A DNA stretch of 64,000 nt from Lentisphaerota bacterium (GCA_015061525.1 SUWK01000002.1:31510-95509); one strand, 5' to 3'; counted from the first letter of the stretch, positions 34,901-43,157 are shown. Notes: generated by a model not told the origin, from the letters alone. Made by a program: numbers and translations.

Positions 34901-36465
34901 GACCAGGGTTCTTCACCTTTTACCACCGGCTGACGGATAACGGATTCACGACAGACCGGATTGTGGTATAATTTGGCGGTGGATTTACCGACCGCCCACA
35001 AACGGGCCTTATCCAGCGGCAGTTCGACATTGGTAATATCTCCGGTACGGGTGGTCACCGGGATAATTTTGGAATCTTTCTTGAACGTCAGCTTGAGGAT
35101 ATGCGCCTGAAACGCCTCGTAACGCAACGTGAATTTTCTGCCGTCAGCGGAGATTTTCACCGGCATCGGGTAAGTGCCGAAAAGCACTTTGACATCTGCC
35201 AATTCCCGATCAAAGGTGAATGTCGTATCCATGATCTCGGCATCCATATTGGCATTGAGCAGTATATAAGCATCTTCACCGGGGATTTTTTTCAGCATAC
35301 CATGCACCGGCTGGGGAGAAACTGAACGTCTTTCCACCGGGAATGAATTTATGGCATAACTCATCTGCGCCGGATCAACGGTGGGTGAAAGGATGACCGG
35401 AATCAACTCTTTCAGCTCTTTATTGATCGCCACAGTCGCTTCCCAGAGCATTTTGGCATTGACCAGCTGCATGGGACTTGCCGGACGGCTGCGCGGGGAA
35501 GATTCGATGTATTTTCCAGGTTTCACCTGCGGATCCGGTGAAATACCGAAAACACATCCGTCACGGGAAATAAAACTGTCCCAGATAAAGTAGTGAATAC
35601 CGGTCGCGCCGTGGATAATAGCAGAATAAACCTGCGAACGCAACTGATCAGCGGTCGGGAAACGTGCCGGGAAAGCATCGCGCCCCTCAAGAAAACCGAG
35701 TTCAAAAGTTCCGAGGATGATCCAAACCGGTTTCTGCTCTTTGTTGGCAAGTGTGGTGAGAACCGTACTCTGCATAAGACCGTTGGGTGCTTCGCTGATA
35801 CCGGGAACGCCGCCGGACTTTTTGATGGGATAGTTGTCGTGGCACGCCACATCACCGGAGGTGTTCCATTTGACGAACCACTCCGTTGCCGGAGGCATGA
35901 TCCACGGGGCATCATTGATGAAAACCACTGTTGACGGGGAAACTTTGCGGTAACGCTCTTTGAAAGCGGTAAAATCAGCATAAAGTTTCTCCATCACCCC
36001 CGGTTTTCCCAGTTGACCGATGGGTTCATCATAAAACACATGACCCAGCAGCCGGGGATGATTGGCGATGGTGTTCAGTGCGGCATCACTCAAATTTCTG
36101 CCCATGAAAATAAGCTGGAAATTGAATTTTTCCGCCTGCTCAAGAGCCGTTTTACCGATGCGCGCTCCGCCGTAGGGCCAAACGGTGTTGCATCCCAGAT
36201 CCTGAAGTTCCTGCCAGTTGTATCCGGCGGCCGGATCGTGCAGCGGGATCCCCCACATACCGATGGGGAAAAAGGATTTTTCCGGATCGTACTTGGTCAG
36301 GATGCTGCCGTTTTTGTCGGTATGCGGCACACCGTTGACATACCATGTCTGTACAGCCTGATTATTCTCAAGCGTCTGTTTGTAAAGCTGTGCCGGAGTT
36401 TTTTCTGCCTGAACAGCGGCAGCACAGAAAATACTGCAGACAAATAATAGTATCGTTATTTTCAT
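31951..36465 (-). CDS. Giant secreted fusion: TIM-barrel-like, two binding repeats, phosphoesterase, PQQ-type propeller
   Basis: About 1504 residues with signal peptide MKITILLFVCSIFCAAAVQA. Residues about 25-460 resemble a glycoside-hydrolase-type barrel (FYDEPIGQLG, GIHYFIWDSF). Two related repeats of about 155 residues follow (465-800), each with IRQP, VGCWNSKAKR or AGCWNSKAKR, and IAPDKAG or LAPDKAG. A short SdrD-type segment (FNDLNGNSKLDAGE, about 805) leads to a calcineurin-like phosphoesterase (about 890-1095: HCGDIGN, IGNHD, FRHHP, AGHTH; the usual first DxH is not obvious). The rest (from about 1128, WQQFRKDSGRSG) has repeated DGRLLW/GKRLW-type blades of a PQQ-like propeller. ATG 36465 has GGAG 7 bases upstream; the frame also opens at 36486, which overlaps the previous stop. 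Confidence 0.75.
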   Translation of the reverse strand: MKITILLFVCSIFCAAAVQAEKTPAQLYKQTLENNQAVQTWYVNGVPHTDKNGSILTKYDPEKSFFPIGMWGIPLHDPAAGYNWQELQDLGCNTVWPYGGARIGKTALEQAEKFNFQLIFMGRNLSDAALNTIANHPRLLGHVFYDEPIGQLGKPGVMEKLYADFTAFKERYRKVSPSTVVFINDAPWIMPPATEWFVKWNTSGDVACHDNYPIKKSGGVPGISEAPNGLMQSTVLTTLANKEQKPVWIILGTFELGFLEGRDAFPARFPTADQLRSQVYSAIIHGATGIHYFIWDSFISRDGCVFGISPDPQVKPGKYIESSPRSRPASPMQLVNAKMLWEATVAINKELKELIPVILSPTVDPAQMSYAINSFPVERRSVSPQPVHGMLKKIPGEDAYILLNANMDAEIMDTTFTFDRELADVKVLFGTYPMPVKISADGRKFTLRYEAFQAHILKLTFKKDSKIIPVTTRTGDITNVELPLDKARLWAVGKSTAKLYHNPVCRESVIRQPVVKGEEPWSIQWSKLLYPGIERGKSYDLYVLVKPEGDKGAGVLFNVGCWNSKAKRNIFFKGVAIKQMLPGKFGWVNVGKLNVSDDPANLAVYIAPDKAGIADAYEIKAVELRLAGGSAAATKAAASDFAFSAALPLAKAALWSAPGATPKRQTDEGAAVIRQPLAKGKDGWYVQWNRISYLKLEKGKKYDLYLQLKVENPANPSGTLFTAGCWNSKAKRSVFQKKIKANQLKTDQYLWINAGQLEISDDPHNLSIYLAPDKAGDAAEAYLIKAVELRSGGTVSAGTPTVPVKKKLNVKGKVFNDLNGNSKLDAGEAGIPGIQISDGLNIVVTDGNGDYTINNADGKFIFAVKPDHGVFTGKHYANIAPQVDFGIKFATPEKRAVFFSVNDSECGNADSFIGDVAKAVKEKKGDFLVHCGDIGNMPGHLTSMTAAGVPVHYAIGNHDFKNKGGCGEAEFEKSFGPVYYSFNHGGLHFIILAHLTELDAPPSDDLWSRQLKWLKQDLILNPGPKVLFRHHPLRITDETTELLLKTEHKLLAAVAGHTHQTQARNVNGVISIESAPPHCGGIDHTAKGFICGIWENGKLSFQKITGSQSRSTVPVDPQAPGVRTAGNWQQFRKDSGRSGIAAQKLVLPLALKWKVQTPGRIFASSPIIADGKVFIAALDDEMAECAAVCAYDVTDGRLLWKSIVGASVKHTLAADGKRVYGACVDGTAFALDVRDGRKLWSRKIAYFDKSEGLYGAAMLHNGRLWVGGDHWAELDPENGNIIREDDKKNMGAGCYNSTVISGNVIYSSEHWRQGIYAHDLNSGKRLWRTGREKGVYTFLDAGVIHANGKLYQKVRTGLRILEAANGRCLAEYVFSPKRNNMETFSLPLVAGNRVFYGSAHGVFAHDASDAKLLWHFVPGKEMQVRIPYSRTFMPAVYASPAIAGNMLIFGAGDGLLYVIDSDSGKKLFSADLGAPVYSSPAISGNTVLTACADGVLFAFTGREQ

Positions 36466-36482
36466 ACCGGGTCTCCAGGAAA

Positions 36483-37685
36483 TCATACTCCTTCATAACG
36501 TCTTGCACGATAAGCATCTTCTTTAGTCGGCTTCTTATTTTCCACATGACCGTCAAGGAAAAGCACCGTACCATTGACCCCATGATGACGTGGAACATCG
36601 TCAAACGCAATGGCACAGCCGGGATCATCAGTCAGACGTGCCCGGGCACCTTTGGGATATTTATACACATCGTTATAGGTTTCGTCGGCACCGGCGATCC
36701 AAGCTGTGGAAGCAAAGGTATAACGGTTGAAAGAGCTGGACTTATACTGCATCACGGTATCACAGTAGTACATATCAGGCAGATGGTGATTGCCGTCAAA
36801 CGCGGGGGGAGCAGGCAAATAACCGTTTTTGGCAAAGATACCGACACCATAGACCGTTGATCCGTCAAACCAGCGTACCGGGTCACCGGAATAAGAACCG
36901 CCTTTGGGATTCAAAGAGGCACAGTAATCATTATAGTCGTTACCATACATTTGATTGGCATTGCCAAACTGCTTGAAGTTGTTTACGCAATCAGCAGTTT
37001 TACCGCGTTCCCGCGCACTGTTGAGAGCGGGGAGCAATATCGCCGCCAGAATTGCGATGATCGCTATGACGACCAACAGCTCGATCAAGGTAAATGAGTG
37101 TGCGGGGGACAAGGAAAACTTTTTTTCACGGGAAAAAAAGTTTTCCCTTTCCCCCGCGCCCCCTTTCTCTTTCAAAAAAAGCGGACTTCTTTGTGATGAT
37201 AAATCCGAGCCCCAGCGAAGCGAAGGGCGAGTTTTTTCGCAACCCGCCGAGCGGGCGGGAAAAGAGGTTTTTCCCCTCTCCCCAAACCCCACTCTCTTTT
37301 TCAAGAAAAGCGGAATTCTTTGTTGAGTTGCAACCGCACTTTTTTGTGCAAAAAAATGCCATGATGAGATAACAGTGCTTACCAATAGCTCGATCAGCGT
37401 AAACGCTGATCGAATGAAGCACGGCTCCGCCGTGTGAAGCGCAGCGTTGCTGCATGAAGCGTTTGCCTGCGGCAAACATGAAGCACTTGCTTTGCAAGTA
37501 TGATGCGGCGTATTTTTGTGAGCGGCACTCTCCGTATGTTTCCGTACACATCCGTACTGATCCGTACAAATAAAGCGTTTGAAAAAATCACGGCAGAGTT
37601 GTGAGGTGACCACCAACAGTTCGATCAAGGTGAACGATTTGCTGGTTCGCACTGTTGCCAAAGCTGCTGCAGAATACTTTTTCAT
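36483..37685 (-). CDS. Pseudopilin-like protein carrying two inserted cassettes
   Basis: 400 residues, normal family length being about 250. The motif FTLIELLV occurs three times (DNA 37608-37634, 37377-37403, 37068-37094), in one frame. Only the last is followed by the helix [16 protein letters not shown] and the family body, which ends with the FLDGHVENK (H-x-DG type) motif seen in secreted Lentisphaera/Planctomycete pseudopilins. Between copies lie 77 and 103 codons of low-complexity, Cys/Ala/Ser- or Phe/Lys-rich sequence. The residue before each motif is Ser or Ala, not the usual Gly of prepilin peptidase sites. It may be functional from the last motif only or be disrupted. It follows lacI by 46 bp and precedes the giant fusion gene by 17 bp. 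Confidence 0.75.
   Translation of the reverse strand: MKKYSAAALATVRTSKSFTLIELLVVTSQLCRDFFKRFICTDQYGCVRKHTESAAHKNTPHHTCKASASCLPQANASCSNAALHTAEPCFIRSAFTLIELLVSTVISSWHFFAQKSAVATQQRIPLFLKKRVGFGERGKTSFPARSAGCEKTRPSLRWGSDLSSQRSPLFLKEKGGAGERENFFSREKKFSLSPAHSFTLIELLVVIAIIAILAAILLPALNSARERGKTADCVNNFKQFGNANQMYGNDYNDYCASLNPKGGSYSGDPVRWFDGSTVYGVGIFAKNGYLPAPPAFDGNHHLPDMYYCDTVMQYKSSSFNRYTFASTAWIAGADETYNDVYKYPKGARARLTDDPGCAIAFDDVPRHHGVNGTVLFLDGHVENKKPTKEDAYRARRYEGV
37068..37403 (-). repeat. In-frame cassette between the second and third FTLIELLV copies (type 1)
   Basis: A 309-bp unit from motif to motif (37403 to 37095, then the third motif at 37094-37068). It is homologous to 54302-54670: both start GTAAGCA, then contain TCTCATCATGGCATTTTTTT, a TTCTTGAAAAAG-GGAG-GGGG unit, CCCGCCCGCTCGGCGGG, and a second copy of the TTCTTGA-type unit (divergent here). 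The DNA differs from its partner mainly by the absence of 30 bp and the diverged second unit. Confidence 0.8.
37391..37499. repeat. Array of five different perfect hairpins with GCTTCAY linkers
   Basis: Plus-strand stems: 37391-37412 (10-bp arms CGATCAGCGT, loop AA; overlaps the FTLIELLV codons), 37421-37433 (ACGGC/GCCGT), 37441-37453 (GCAGC/GCTGC), 37461-37477 (GTTTGCC/GGCAAAC), 37485-37499 (ACTTGC/GCAAGT). The linkers are ATGAAGC or GTGAAGC (GCTTCAT or GCTTCAC on the other strand). The stem sequences all differ while the linker is conserved. Confidence 0.85.
37531..37570. repeat. Four 10-bp direct repeats TCCGTAYNNN
   Basis: TCCGTATGTT, TCCGTACACA, TCCGTACTGA and TCCGTACAAA lie head to tail with exact 10-bp spacing, i.e. 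about one helical turn, beside the hairpin array and inside the pseudopilin gene. Confidence 0.8.
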
Positions 37686-37731
37686 AGTTCGTTGTCCTTT
37701 CTTTATTGGTTGGAGAACTTGTCTTTGCTAT

Positions 37732-38778
37732 TTACATTTCCGGAACAATGCCGGAGGATTCCCTTGCAATAAACGAGCCTTCAAAGAGCAGTTCATCCGG
37801 AACCGCCGCAAAATCCATTGATGCCAGATTGCCGAAAAGCCGGTCGATCGCCGCATCTGCCAGCAGTTTTGAACAGAGATCGAGCGTGGAGAGCGACGGT
37901 ATCATGTAACGGCTGAAGTCGTTGCTGTCAGAACCGATTACCGAAATTTCACACGGCACATTTTTCCCGGCATCTTTCAAGCCCCGGATCAAACCGATGG
38001 AAAATATGTCATTATAACCGAAACATGCCGTTGCATCCGGATGAGTTTTCAAAAGTTCTGCAGCCGCCAGATAACCGTCGCGCATACGGTTCTGATCGTG
38101 AGCGATATTACAGGCAAAACGGATATCATGTTCAATACCGTACTGCGGCATTATTTTCATCAGCAGGGCCAGTTTCGGATCCATTTTTGCCTCCCCGTCA
38201 GTGACCGCCTGACAGCAGACGATTTTTTTATGACCGAGGGAAATCAAATGCCTGACCGCCTCATGCAGACACTTTTCAATATCCAATCTGATACGGTGCA
38301 ATCCCGGTAAAGCCGGAGCATCCGACGGAGAACCGACGAGGATCAGCGGTTTTTTCATACCGATGAACTCCTGCGCCAGATCGGCAACGGATTCCCATGT
38401 GTAAAGAAAAGAGATCGCCGCATCAAAACCGCCCTGGATGAGGTACTCAAAAGTCCGGCGGATATCGGAAGTTTTTTCCCCGAGGTTGAAAAGCACCAGA
38501 TCGTAACTGTTTTCACGGCAGTAATCCTGAATGGGACGGATCAACTCCATATAGTTATCCACCGTATTGACCACCAGTGCAACGCGGCGGGTGGCTCCGC
38601 GGCGCAGAGACATGGCAAGCAGATTTTTACGGTACCCCATCTCTCTGGCAACCTGCCGGATCTTTTCAATAGTATTGACAGAAAGATTATTGGACTTGCC
38701 CCTTTCCGGACTCAATGCCCGCGAAACGACCGCCAGAGAAACTCCCAGCTTCTTCGCAATATCTATTTGCCGAACCAT
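37732..38778 (-). CDS. LacI-family transcriptional regulator
   Basis: The 348-residue regulator has an N-terminal LacI helix-turn-helix (DIAKKLGVSLAVVSRALSP, residues 5-23) with the hinge helix region REMGYRKN, and a periplasmic-binding-protein-like sensor domain ending with SRYMIPSLSTLDLCSKLLA. It presumably binds a sugar. A LacI-type palindrome sits 22 bp upstream, so it is likely autoregulated. Pseudopilin, giant fusion and barrel-type genes follow on the same strand; a second pseudopilin module is divergent. Either or both may be its targets. Confidence 0.9.
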   Translation of the reverse strand: MVRQIDIAKKLGVSLAVVSRALSPERGKSNNLSVNTIEKIRQVAREMGYRKNLLAMSLRRGATRRVALVVNTVDNYMELIRPIQDYCRENSYDLVLFNLGEKTSDIRRTFEYLIQGGFDAAISFLYTWESVADLAQEFIGMKKPLILVGSPSDAPALPGLHRIRLDIEKCLHEAVRHLISLGHKKIVCCQAVTDGEAKMDPKLALLMKIMPQYGIEHDIRFACNIAHDQNRMRDGYLAAAELLKTHPDATACFGYNDIFSIGLIRGLKDAGKNVPCEISVIGSDSNDFSRYMIPSLSTLDLCSKLLADAAIDRLFGNLASMDFAAVPDELLFEGSFIARESSGIVPEM

Positions 38779-38799
38779 AAAAAATCTCCCATAAAATTA

Positions 38800-38815
38800 C
38801 GGCAAACGATTGCCG
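38800..38815. promoter_or_regulatory. Probable LacI-family operator
   Basis: CGGCAAACGATTGCCG is a perfect 6-bp inverted repeat around ACGA. The central AAACGATT pattern is typical of LacI-family sites. It is 22 bp before the lacI start codon. Confidence 0.7.
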
Positions 38816-39075
38816 GAATTGTTAATAAATACACTATCCCACTTTTTACGTAAAATCAAGTAATTATTCAAAAAAAACAGAATTTTTTGAATAGCAGCTG
38901 ATCGCCCCGTACAAAAAAAACAACCACAGAACCGGTATATGACAGCTTTGCAACAACCCCTTTCTTTTGTGTTTCTGATCTGAGTGAGAACCGCTATCCG
39001 GATTTTTTCAATAAAATTCACCTGAATATAGCGGTTTACTGAACAAATCTATTCTTTTTTATTCATTCTCCAAGT

Positions 39076-39103
39076 TTGTATTTTTTCAACCGGGCAATAT
39101 ATT
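39076..39103 (+). promoter_or_regulatory. Possible promoter of the second pseudopilin module
   Basis: TTGTAT (39076-39081) and TATATT (39098-39103) are 16 bp apart, about 100 bp upstream of the pseudopilin start. Confidence 0.45.
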
Positions 39104-39205
39104 ATCTTACAGAAAAGCAAACATCCGCCTGAAAAATTCCAATAATAATCAGGTGGTGTTACAACTGTTTTCAAAAAAAACATATCACAGAAAGGAAGTA
39201 GAATC

Positions 39206-39982
39206 ATGACAATGCAAATGCCCAGAAAAGATCGTTGTTCTCTCGTTGACAAAGCAGAAAAAAATGCGTTCACTCTCATTGAATTGCTCGTGGTGATCGC
39301 CATCATTGCCATCCTGGCGGCAATACTGCTGCCTGCGCTCAATGCTGCCCGCGAACGTGGCCGCAGTGCCAGTTGTGTGAACAATTTGAAGCAGATCGGA
39401 AATCTTTTTGCTCAATATACGATGGATAATGAAGATTATCTGCCGCAGTCCGACCCCGATATAAACGGAAAGAAATACACATACATCGATCAACTCCGCG
39501 GTGGTATTTCAGCCAATGCCAACCGTCCGACGGAAGAAATTTTCTCCTGTCCGTCTGTTCCACACGAAGACAGCCTGTTTGATTCAAACAGCCTTGGCGG
39601 AAAATTCACCTCTTACGGGGCAAACGTCTGTTATCTGCTCGGCAGAGGTCACGGAACTGCAGCCAGCGATCAAATCAGTATCAAAGTCGGTCAGGTCAAA
39701 ACTCACAGCAGTACCATATTGATGGCTGACAGTGTCGTGCAAAGCTCCCAGTGGGGAACTTTGTACAGCATGCGTATGCATTGCCATACCGGCGCAAACC
39801 TCGGAATTCCGGTAGGCAGACACAATGGCTCCGGCAACATACTCTATCTGGACGGTCATGTTCAATCTCATACGATCCCAAACCCCACCCCGGGAACAGT
39901 TTCTGACGCCGAAGCAGAGAAAATCTATGATGTCATCGGCAAACCATACTCTCAAGCATGGAGCGGCGGAACCAGTTACTGA
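39206..39982 (+). CDS. Pseudopilin-like secreted protein, uninterrupted
   Basis: The 258-residue protein has a short leader of about 21 residues ending EKNA, then [18 protein letters not shown] and [17 protein letters not shown], the N-terminal methylation-type helix of type II secretion/type IV pseudopilins. The body has the C-terminal [16 protein letters not shown] motif (H-x9-DG). Such proteins are exported and assembled by a type II-like system not present here; their role in this lineage is not well defined. AAAGGAAG precedes the ATG. It lacks the cassettes of its two relatives and so serves as the plain reference form. It precedes a phosphoesterase gene by 39 bp. Confidence 0.8.
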   Translation: MTMQMPRKDRCSLVDKAEKNAFTLIELLVVIAIIAILAAILLPALNAARERGRSASCVNNLKQIGNLFAQYTMDNEDYLPQSDPDINGKKYTYIDQLRGGISANANRPTEEIFSCPSVPHEDSLFDSNSLGGKFTSYGANVCYLLGRGHGTAASDQISIKVGQVKTHSSTILMADSVVQSSQWGTLYSMRMHCHTGANLGIPVGRHNGSGNILYLDGHVQSHTIPNPTPGTVSDAEAEKIYDVIGKPYSQAWSGGTSY

Positions 39983-40021
39983 CCGGCAGATCAAAATATT
40001 TAACAAGAACAGGAATCGACC

Positions 40022-41059
40022 ATGAATAAAAAAAATTCAAGTGGCGTGCTTATTGCTGCCGCATGCATCATATCGGCGACCGCCATCAATGCGGAACCGG
40101 CGCCGGATTTCACCCACGATGTGACCACAGAAAAGAAACCGTGGACACACACCAATTTCCGGGAAAACGGTTCCGGGGATTTCCACTTCGCCATTATCGG
40201 TGACCGTTCCGGCCGTCCGGAACCGGGAGTTTTTGAAAAAGCTCTTGCTAAAGCCAATCAACTCGGTCCGGATTTCATCATGTCGGTCGGTGACTTCATT
40301 GAAGGAGCCAGCGTTGAGGAACAATCCAGCGAATATCTGCAGCAGCAGTGGAACCGGGTCAAAACGATAGTCGAAACCAGCCGGTCGCCCTTTTTCTGGG
40401 TAGTCGGAAATCACGACATCAGTCACGACGGTGAAGGGATTTTTACCGGTATGCATGACAAAACAGTAAATTTATGGAACCGGCAATTCGGACCGACCTA
40501 TTACTCTTTTGTTCGTAAAAATGTTCTTTTCATCTGCCTGTGTACCATTGATGGTGCCCAAGAACCCATTACCGAAAAACAAGTAAAATGGTTTCTTGAA
40601 ACTTTGAAAAAACATCAGGATCTCCGCTGGACGATGATATTCATGCACAATCCGGATATCTGGCACAATCCGCGTTTTGCAGAAATGGAAAAAGCCCTCT
40701 ATGACCGCAACTATACCGTGTTTGCCGGGGATTATCACCAGTATATCCGCTACAACCGCAACGGCAGGCATTACTACATGCTCGGCCCTGCCGGCGGCGG
40801 CTGGGATACGAATACTTACAATGCTCGTTCCCGCGGCAAAGTTTTCGGTGAGATCCACCACATCACCTGGGTTTCCATGCAGGACGGCATCCCGAAAGTA
40901 ACCATTCTACCGGTGGATGAGATCGAGGACGGCGACATGGTGACTACCGATAAAATCACCTGGCTGACCCCAAAATATTTCCGGGGGAACAAGAAAATTT
41001 CGGCTGATGAGCTGGATAAGCTCCGCGCCCGGGGACTTATTGTCACTGACAAGGAATAA
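40022..41059 (+). CDS. Secreted calcineurin-like metallophosphoesterase
   Basis: 345 residues with a signal peptide (IAAACIISATAINA). The metallophosphoesterase motifs are partial: GDRSG in place of the usual DxH near residue 60, SVGDFIEG, VVGNHDISHDG, the single-His FMHNPD, and GDYHQY where GHxH is normal. The metal site is therefore variant, as in several secreted Lentisphaera and Planctomycete members. The product probably acts on phosphate esters in the periplasm or outside the cell. It lies between a pseudopilin and a beta-helix gene, apparently one operon, matching the phosphoesterase domain of the giant fusion in module 1. Confidence 0.75.
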   Translation: MNKKNSSGVLIAAACIISATAINAEPAPDFTHDVTTEKKPWTHTNFRENGSGDFHFAIIGDRSGRPEPGVFEKALAKANQLGPDFIMSVGDFIEGASVEEQSSEYLQQQWNRVKTIVETSRSPFFWVVGNHDISHDGEGIFTGMHDKTVNLWNRQFGPTYYSFVRKNVLFICLCTIDGAQEPITEKQVKWFLETLKKHQDLRWTMIFMHNPDIWHNPRFAEMEKALYDRNYTVFAGDYHQYIRYNRNGRHYYMLGPAGGGWDTNTYNARSRGKVFGEIHHITWVSMQDGIPKVTILPVDEIEDGDMVTTDKITWLTPKYFRGNKKISADELDKLRARGLIVTDKE

Positions 41060-41073
41060 TTAAGGAACATTTT

Positions 41074-42966
41074 ATGATGAATTTATGTAAGATTTTGATC
41101 GGCATATTCCTGCTGCATATTTCCATGACACTCTGTGCAAAAACCGTAAAAGCGTCTTCTTTCGGATTTGACCCGGCAGATGCTACTGAATGTCTGCAGA
41201 AAGCCATCAATTCCGGAGCAAAAACCGTTATCGTTGACAACACCGGTAAAGAGTGGATCATCAGACCGGTATTTCTGGTATCGGATCAGGAAATCGTCTT
41301 TGAAAAAGATGTCACTATCCGAGCAAAAAAAGGTGAATTCAAAGGTGTGGAAGACAGTTTATTTACCGCTTCGGCAAAAAAGAATATCATTCTGCGCGGC
41401 AACGGCAATGTGCGGTTGATAATGAATAAAGTCGATTATCAGGACAGAAAACAGTATACCCCCGCAGAGTGGCGGAACTGTTTGAATTTTCTCAACTGTG
41501 AAAATGTAACCATCCGGAACCTTAACTTGATCGGAAGCGGCGGCGACGGCATCTATCTCGGCAATGACCGCCGCAACAAAGAGTTGTCTTACTGTAAAAA
41601 TTTCCTGATCCAAAACGTCCATGTGACCGATCAGCACCGGCAGGGTATTTCGGTCATCTCGGCAGAAAATTTGCTGATCCGCAACTGTTCATTCAACAAC
41701 ACCAGCGGCACTCTGCCGGGGGCAGGAATTGACTTTGAACCCAACAGTTCCAGGGAACGTCTGGTCAACTGTGTCGTTGAAAAGTGTGTTTTCAACGGTA
41801 ATCAGGGCAGCGGTGTGGAGTTTTTTCTCGACAAATTGACTGCCGATACCATCCCGGTTTCCGTGACCGTAAAAGAGTGTTCCATGACCGGAAATAAAAA
41901 CGCCAACATCAACTATATGGCCGGCAAAAGCAAAAATGTCCGGGGAGTGATCAATTTTTCAGATTGCAAACTGGTATCTCAAGGCAATTTGAATATTATG
42001 CTTCAGAGCGTTGATTTTGCAATCAACTTCCGGAATATGAGCATTGACAACAATAAAAATCCTCTGGAAGCCATAAGCATCTCCTCAAAATCAATAACGA
42101 TGGGTAATATCACCTTTGACCGGGTGGAAATCTCTGACCGCAAAAATAACACGGCGATCGGAACTGCGCTGCTCAACGGCAAAATACCGCAGAAAATCAG
42201 TGTTTCCGGCAATATCACTTTGAACGGCAAAGCATTTGATGTTGCAGCATGTATCAAAGATTATGAAAATATCGCGGCAACGCTGCAGGACGGTACAAAA
42301 GAAGCGGATGTCAAAAATTTTGCAATTCCTAAAAAGACGATCAGCAGGAAGATTTCTCGGGTCTGGATCCGTTCCCCTTTCAAATTCATCCGGTATTGTC
42401 GGCAGAATTCCCCGCTCGAAATCAATGCTGCAACTCAGGTTATCGGCAGAAATAAAAAGAAAATCACAATCAAACTTTATGATCCGGATGGGGAGTTGCT
42501 CGTTTCCCGCGAACTTGCTCCGGGCGAAAGTCTGACCTTGAATAACAAAGCTGCGAAAACCGGTTTCTATACTGTGGAGTGCAATCCGCTGGGCAGTCCG
42601 GCAACGATCACCTCGCAGAAATCCGGACAGGCGGTCATCTATTCCGGCGCGCTCAACTTTTTGCGTCCTTCCGGCAACATCTACTTCGAAGTTCCCGCCG
42701 GAACGGAAAATTTCAGCATAATGGTTGCCGGTGATCCCGGAGAATATCTCACTGCTTCACTGGTCAATCCTGCGGGCAAAACCGTCATGAGCAAGAAAAA
42801 TTTCTGCACACCCACCGCCTTCAAAGCGACCCGGAAAAAACACGACGCAGCCGAAGTCTGGTCGATCCGCTTCAGCAATGCAAAAGAAGATGTATCTATC
42901 ATGCCGGTTTCCGGCGTAAATGCAGCCTTTGCAACCGATCCGCAACTGCTGCTGCGAATGAAATAA
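41074..42966 (+). CDS. Secreted right-handed beta-helix protein (pectate-lyase-like fold)
   Basis: 630 residues. Signal peptide about 1-22 (ILIGIFLLHISMTLCA). The middle (about 90-370) has repeated NVTIRNLNL, NFLIQNVHV, NLLIRNCSF and VEKCVFNGN strands, the coil pattern of right-handed parallel beta-helix enzymes that act on polysaccharides such as pectin or sulphated glycans. The C-terminal part (from about 440) is beta-rich and may be a binding domain. No catalytic residues can be fixed by eye, so lyase versus hydrolase is open. AAGGA lies 8 bases before the ATG. It is third in the module after the phosphoesterase. Confidence 0.75.
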   Translation: MMNLCKILIGIFLLHISMTLCAKTVKASSFGFDPADATECLQKAINSGAKTVIVDNTGKEWIIRPVFLVSDQEIVFEKDVTIRAKKGEFKGVEDSLFTASAKKNIILRGNGNVRLIMNKVDYQDRKQYTPAEWRNCLNFLNCENVTIRNLNLIGSGGDGIYLGNDRRNKELSYCKNFLIQNVHVTDQHRQGISVISAENLLIRNCSFNNTSGTLPGAGIDFEPNSSRERLVNCVVEKCVFNGNQGSGVEFFLDKLTADTIPVSVTVKECSMTGNKNANINYMAGKSKNVRGVINFSDCKLVSQGNLNIMLQSVDFAINFRNMSIDNNKNPLEAISISSKSITMGNITFDRVEISDRKNNTAIGTALLNGKIPQKISVSGNITLNGKAFDVAACIKDYENIAATLQDGTKEADVKNFAIPKKTISRKISRVWIRSPFKFIRYCRQNSPLEINAATQVIGRNKKKITIKLYDPDGELLVSRELAPGESLTLNNKAAKTGFYTVECNPLGSPATITSQKSGQAVIYSGALNFLRPSGNIYFEVPAGTENFSIMVAGDPGEYLTASLVNPAGKTVMSKKNFCTPTAFKATRKKHDAAEVWSIRFSNAKEDVSIMPVSGVNAAFATDPQLLLRMK

Positions 42967-43100
42967 ACATTCACACCATGTACCGAAATCAGAGATATTA
43001 TGAGAAACTCCATGAGGTATCTCATAATATCTTTTTTATCAAGTTCTGTTCTTCACACTCTCCCGGGAATTTGGAAAACGCGACAACGGAGCTGCAAAAT

Positions 43101-43157
43101 ACTTCGCTTTTCTTGAAAAAGGATGAGGGGTCGGGAGAAGAAGTGTTTCCCTTCTCC
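43101..43157 (+). repeat. Isolated relic of the pseudopilin-cassette repeat
   Basis: CGCTTTTCTTGAAAAAGG followed by a G-rich stretch and GTTTCCCTTCTCC resembles one TTCTTGAAAAAG unit of the cassettes at 37.2 and 54.4 kb. It lies between the beta-helix gene and the serine hydrolase gene (240-bp gap), outside any gene, and has no FTLIELLV motif beside it. Confidence 0.6.

Larger units (their letters stand above)
37377..37634 (-). repeat. In-frame cassette between the first and second FTLIELLV copies (type 2, hairpin array)
   Basis: A 231-bp unit from motif to motif. On the minus strand, after the first motif, come TCACAACTCTGCCGTGATTT, four 10-bp TCCGTAY-type repeats read as GTACGGA, and then the array of five hairpins, the last of which contains the second FTLIELLV codons. 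No homologue of it is at 54 kb. Confidence 0.8.
38779..39205. other. Divergent control region between lacI and the second pseudopilin module (427 bp)
   Basis: It contains the LacI-type operator (38800-38815), the pseudopilin promoter (39076-39103), and a stem-loop in the expected leader (CCGCCTGA near 39125-39132 pairing with TCAGGTGG near 39149-39156). The remainder is AT-rich with no gene. Confidence 0.6.

Noticed and set aside
37391..37570. CRISPR array
   Set aside because: The constant unit is only 7 nt and the variable parts are self-complementary stems of 13-22 nt, with no 25-35 bp repeat and no cas genes nearby.
36483..37685. Plain frameshifted pseudogene
   Set aside because: The frame stays open through both cassettes with insert lengths of 77 and 103 codons, so it is not broken, although function is doubtful.
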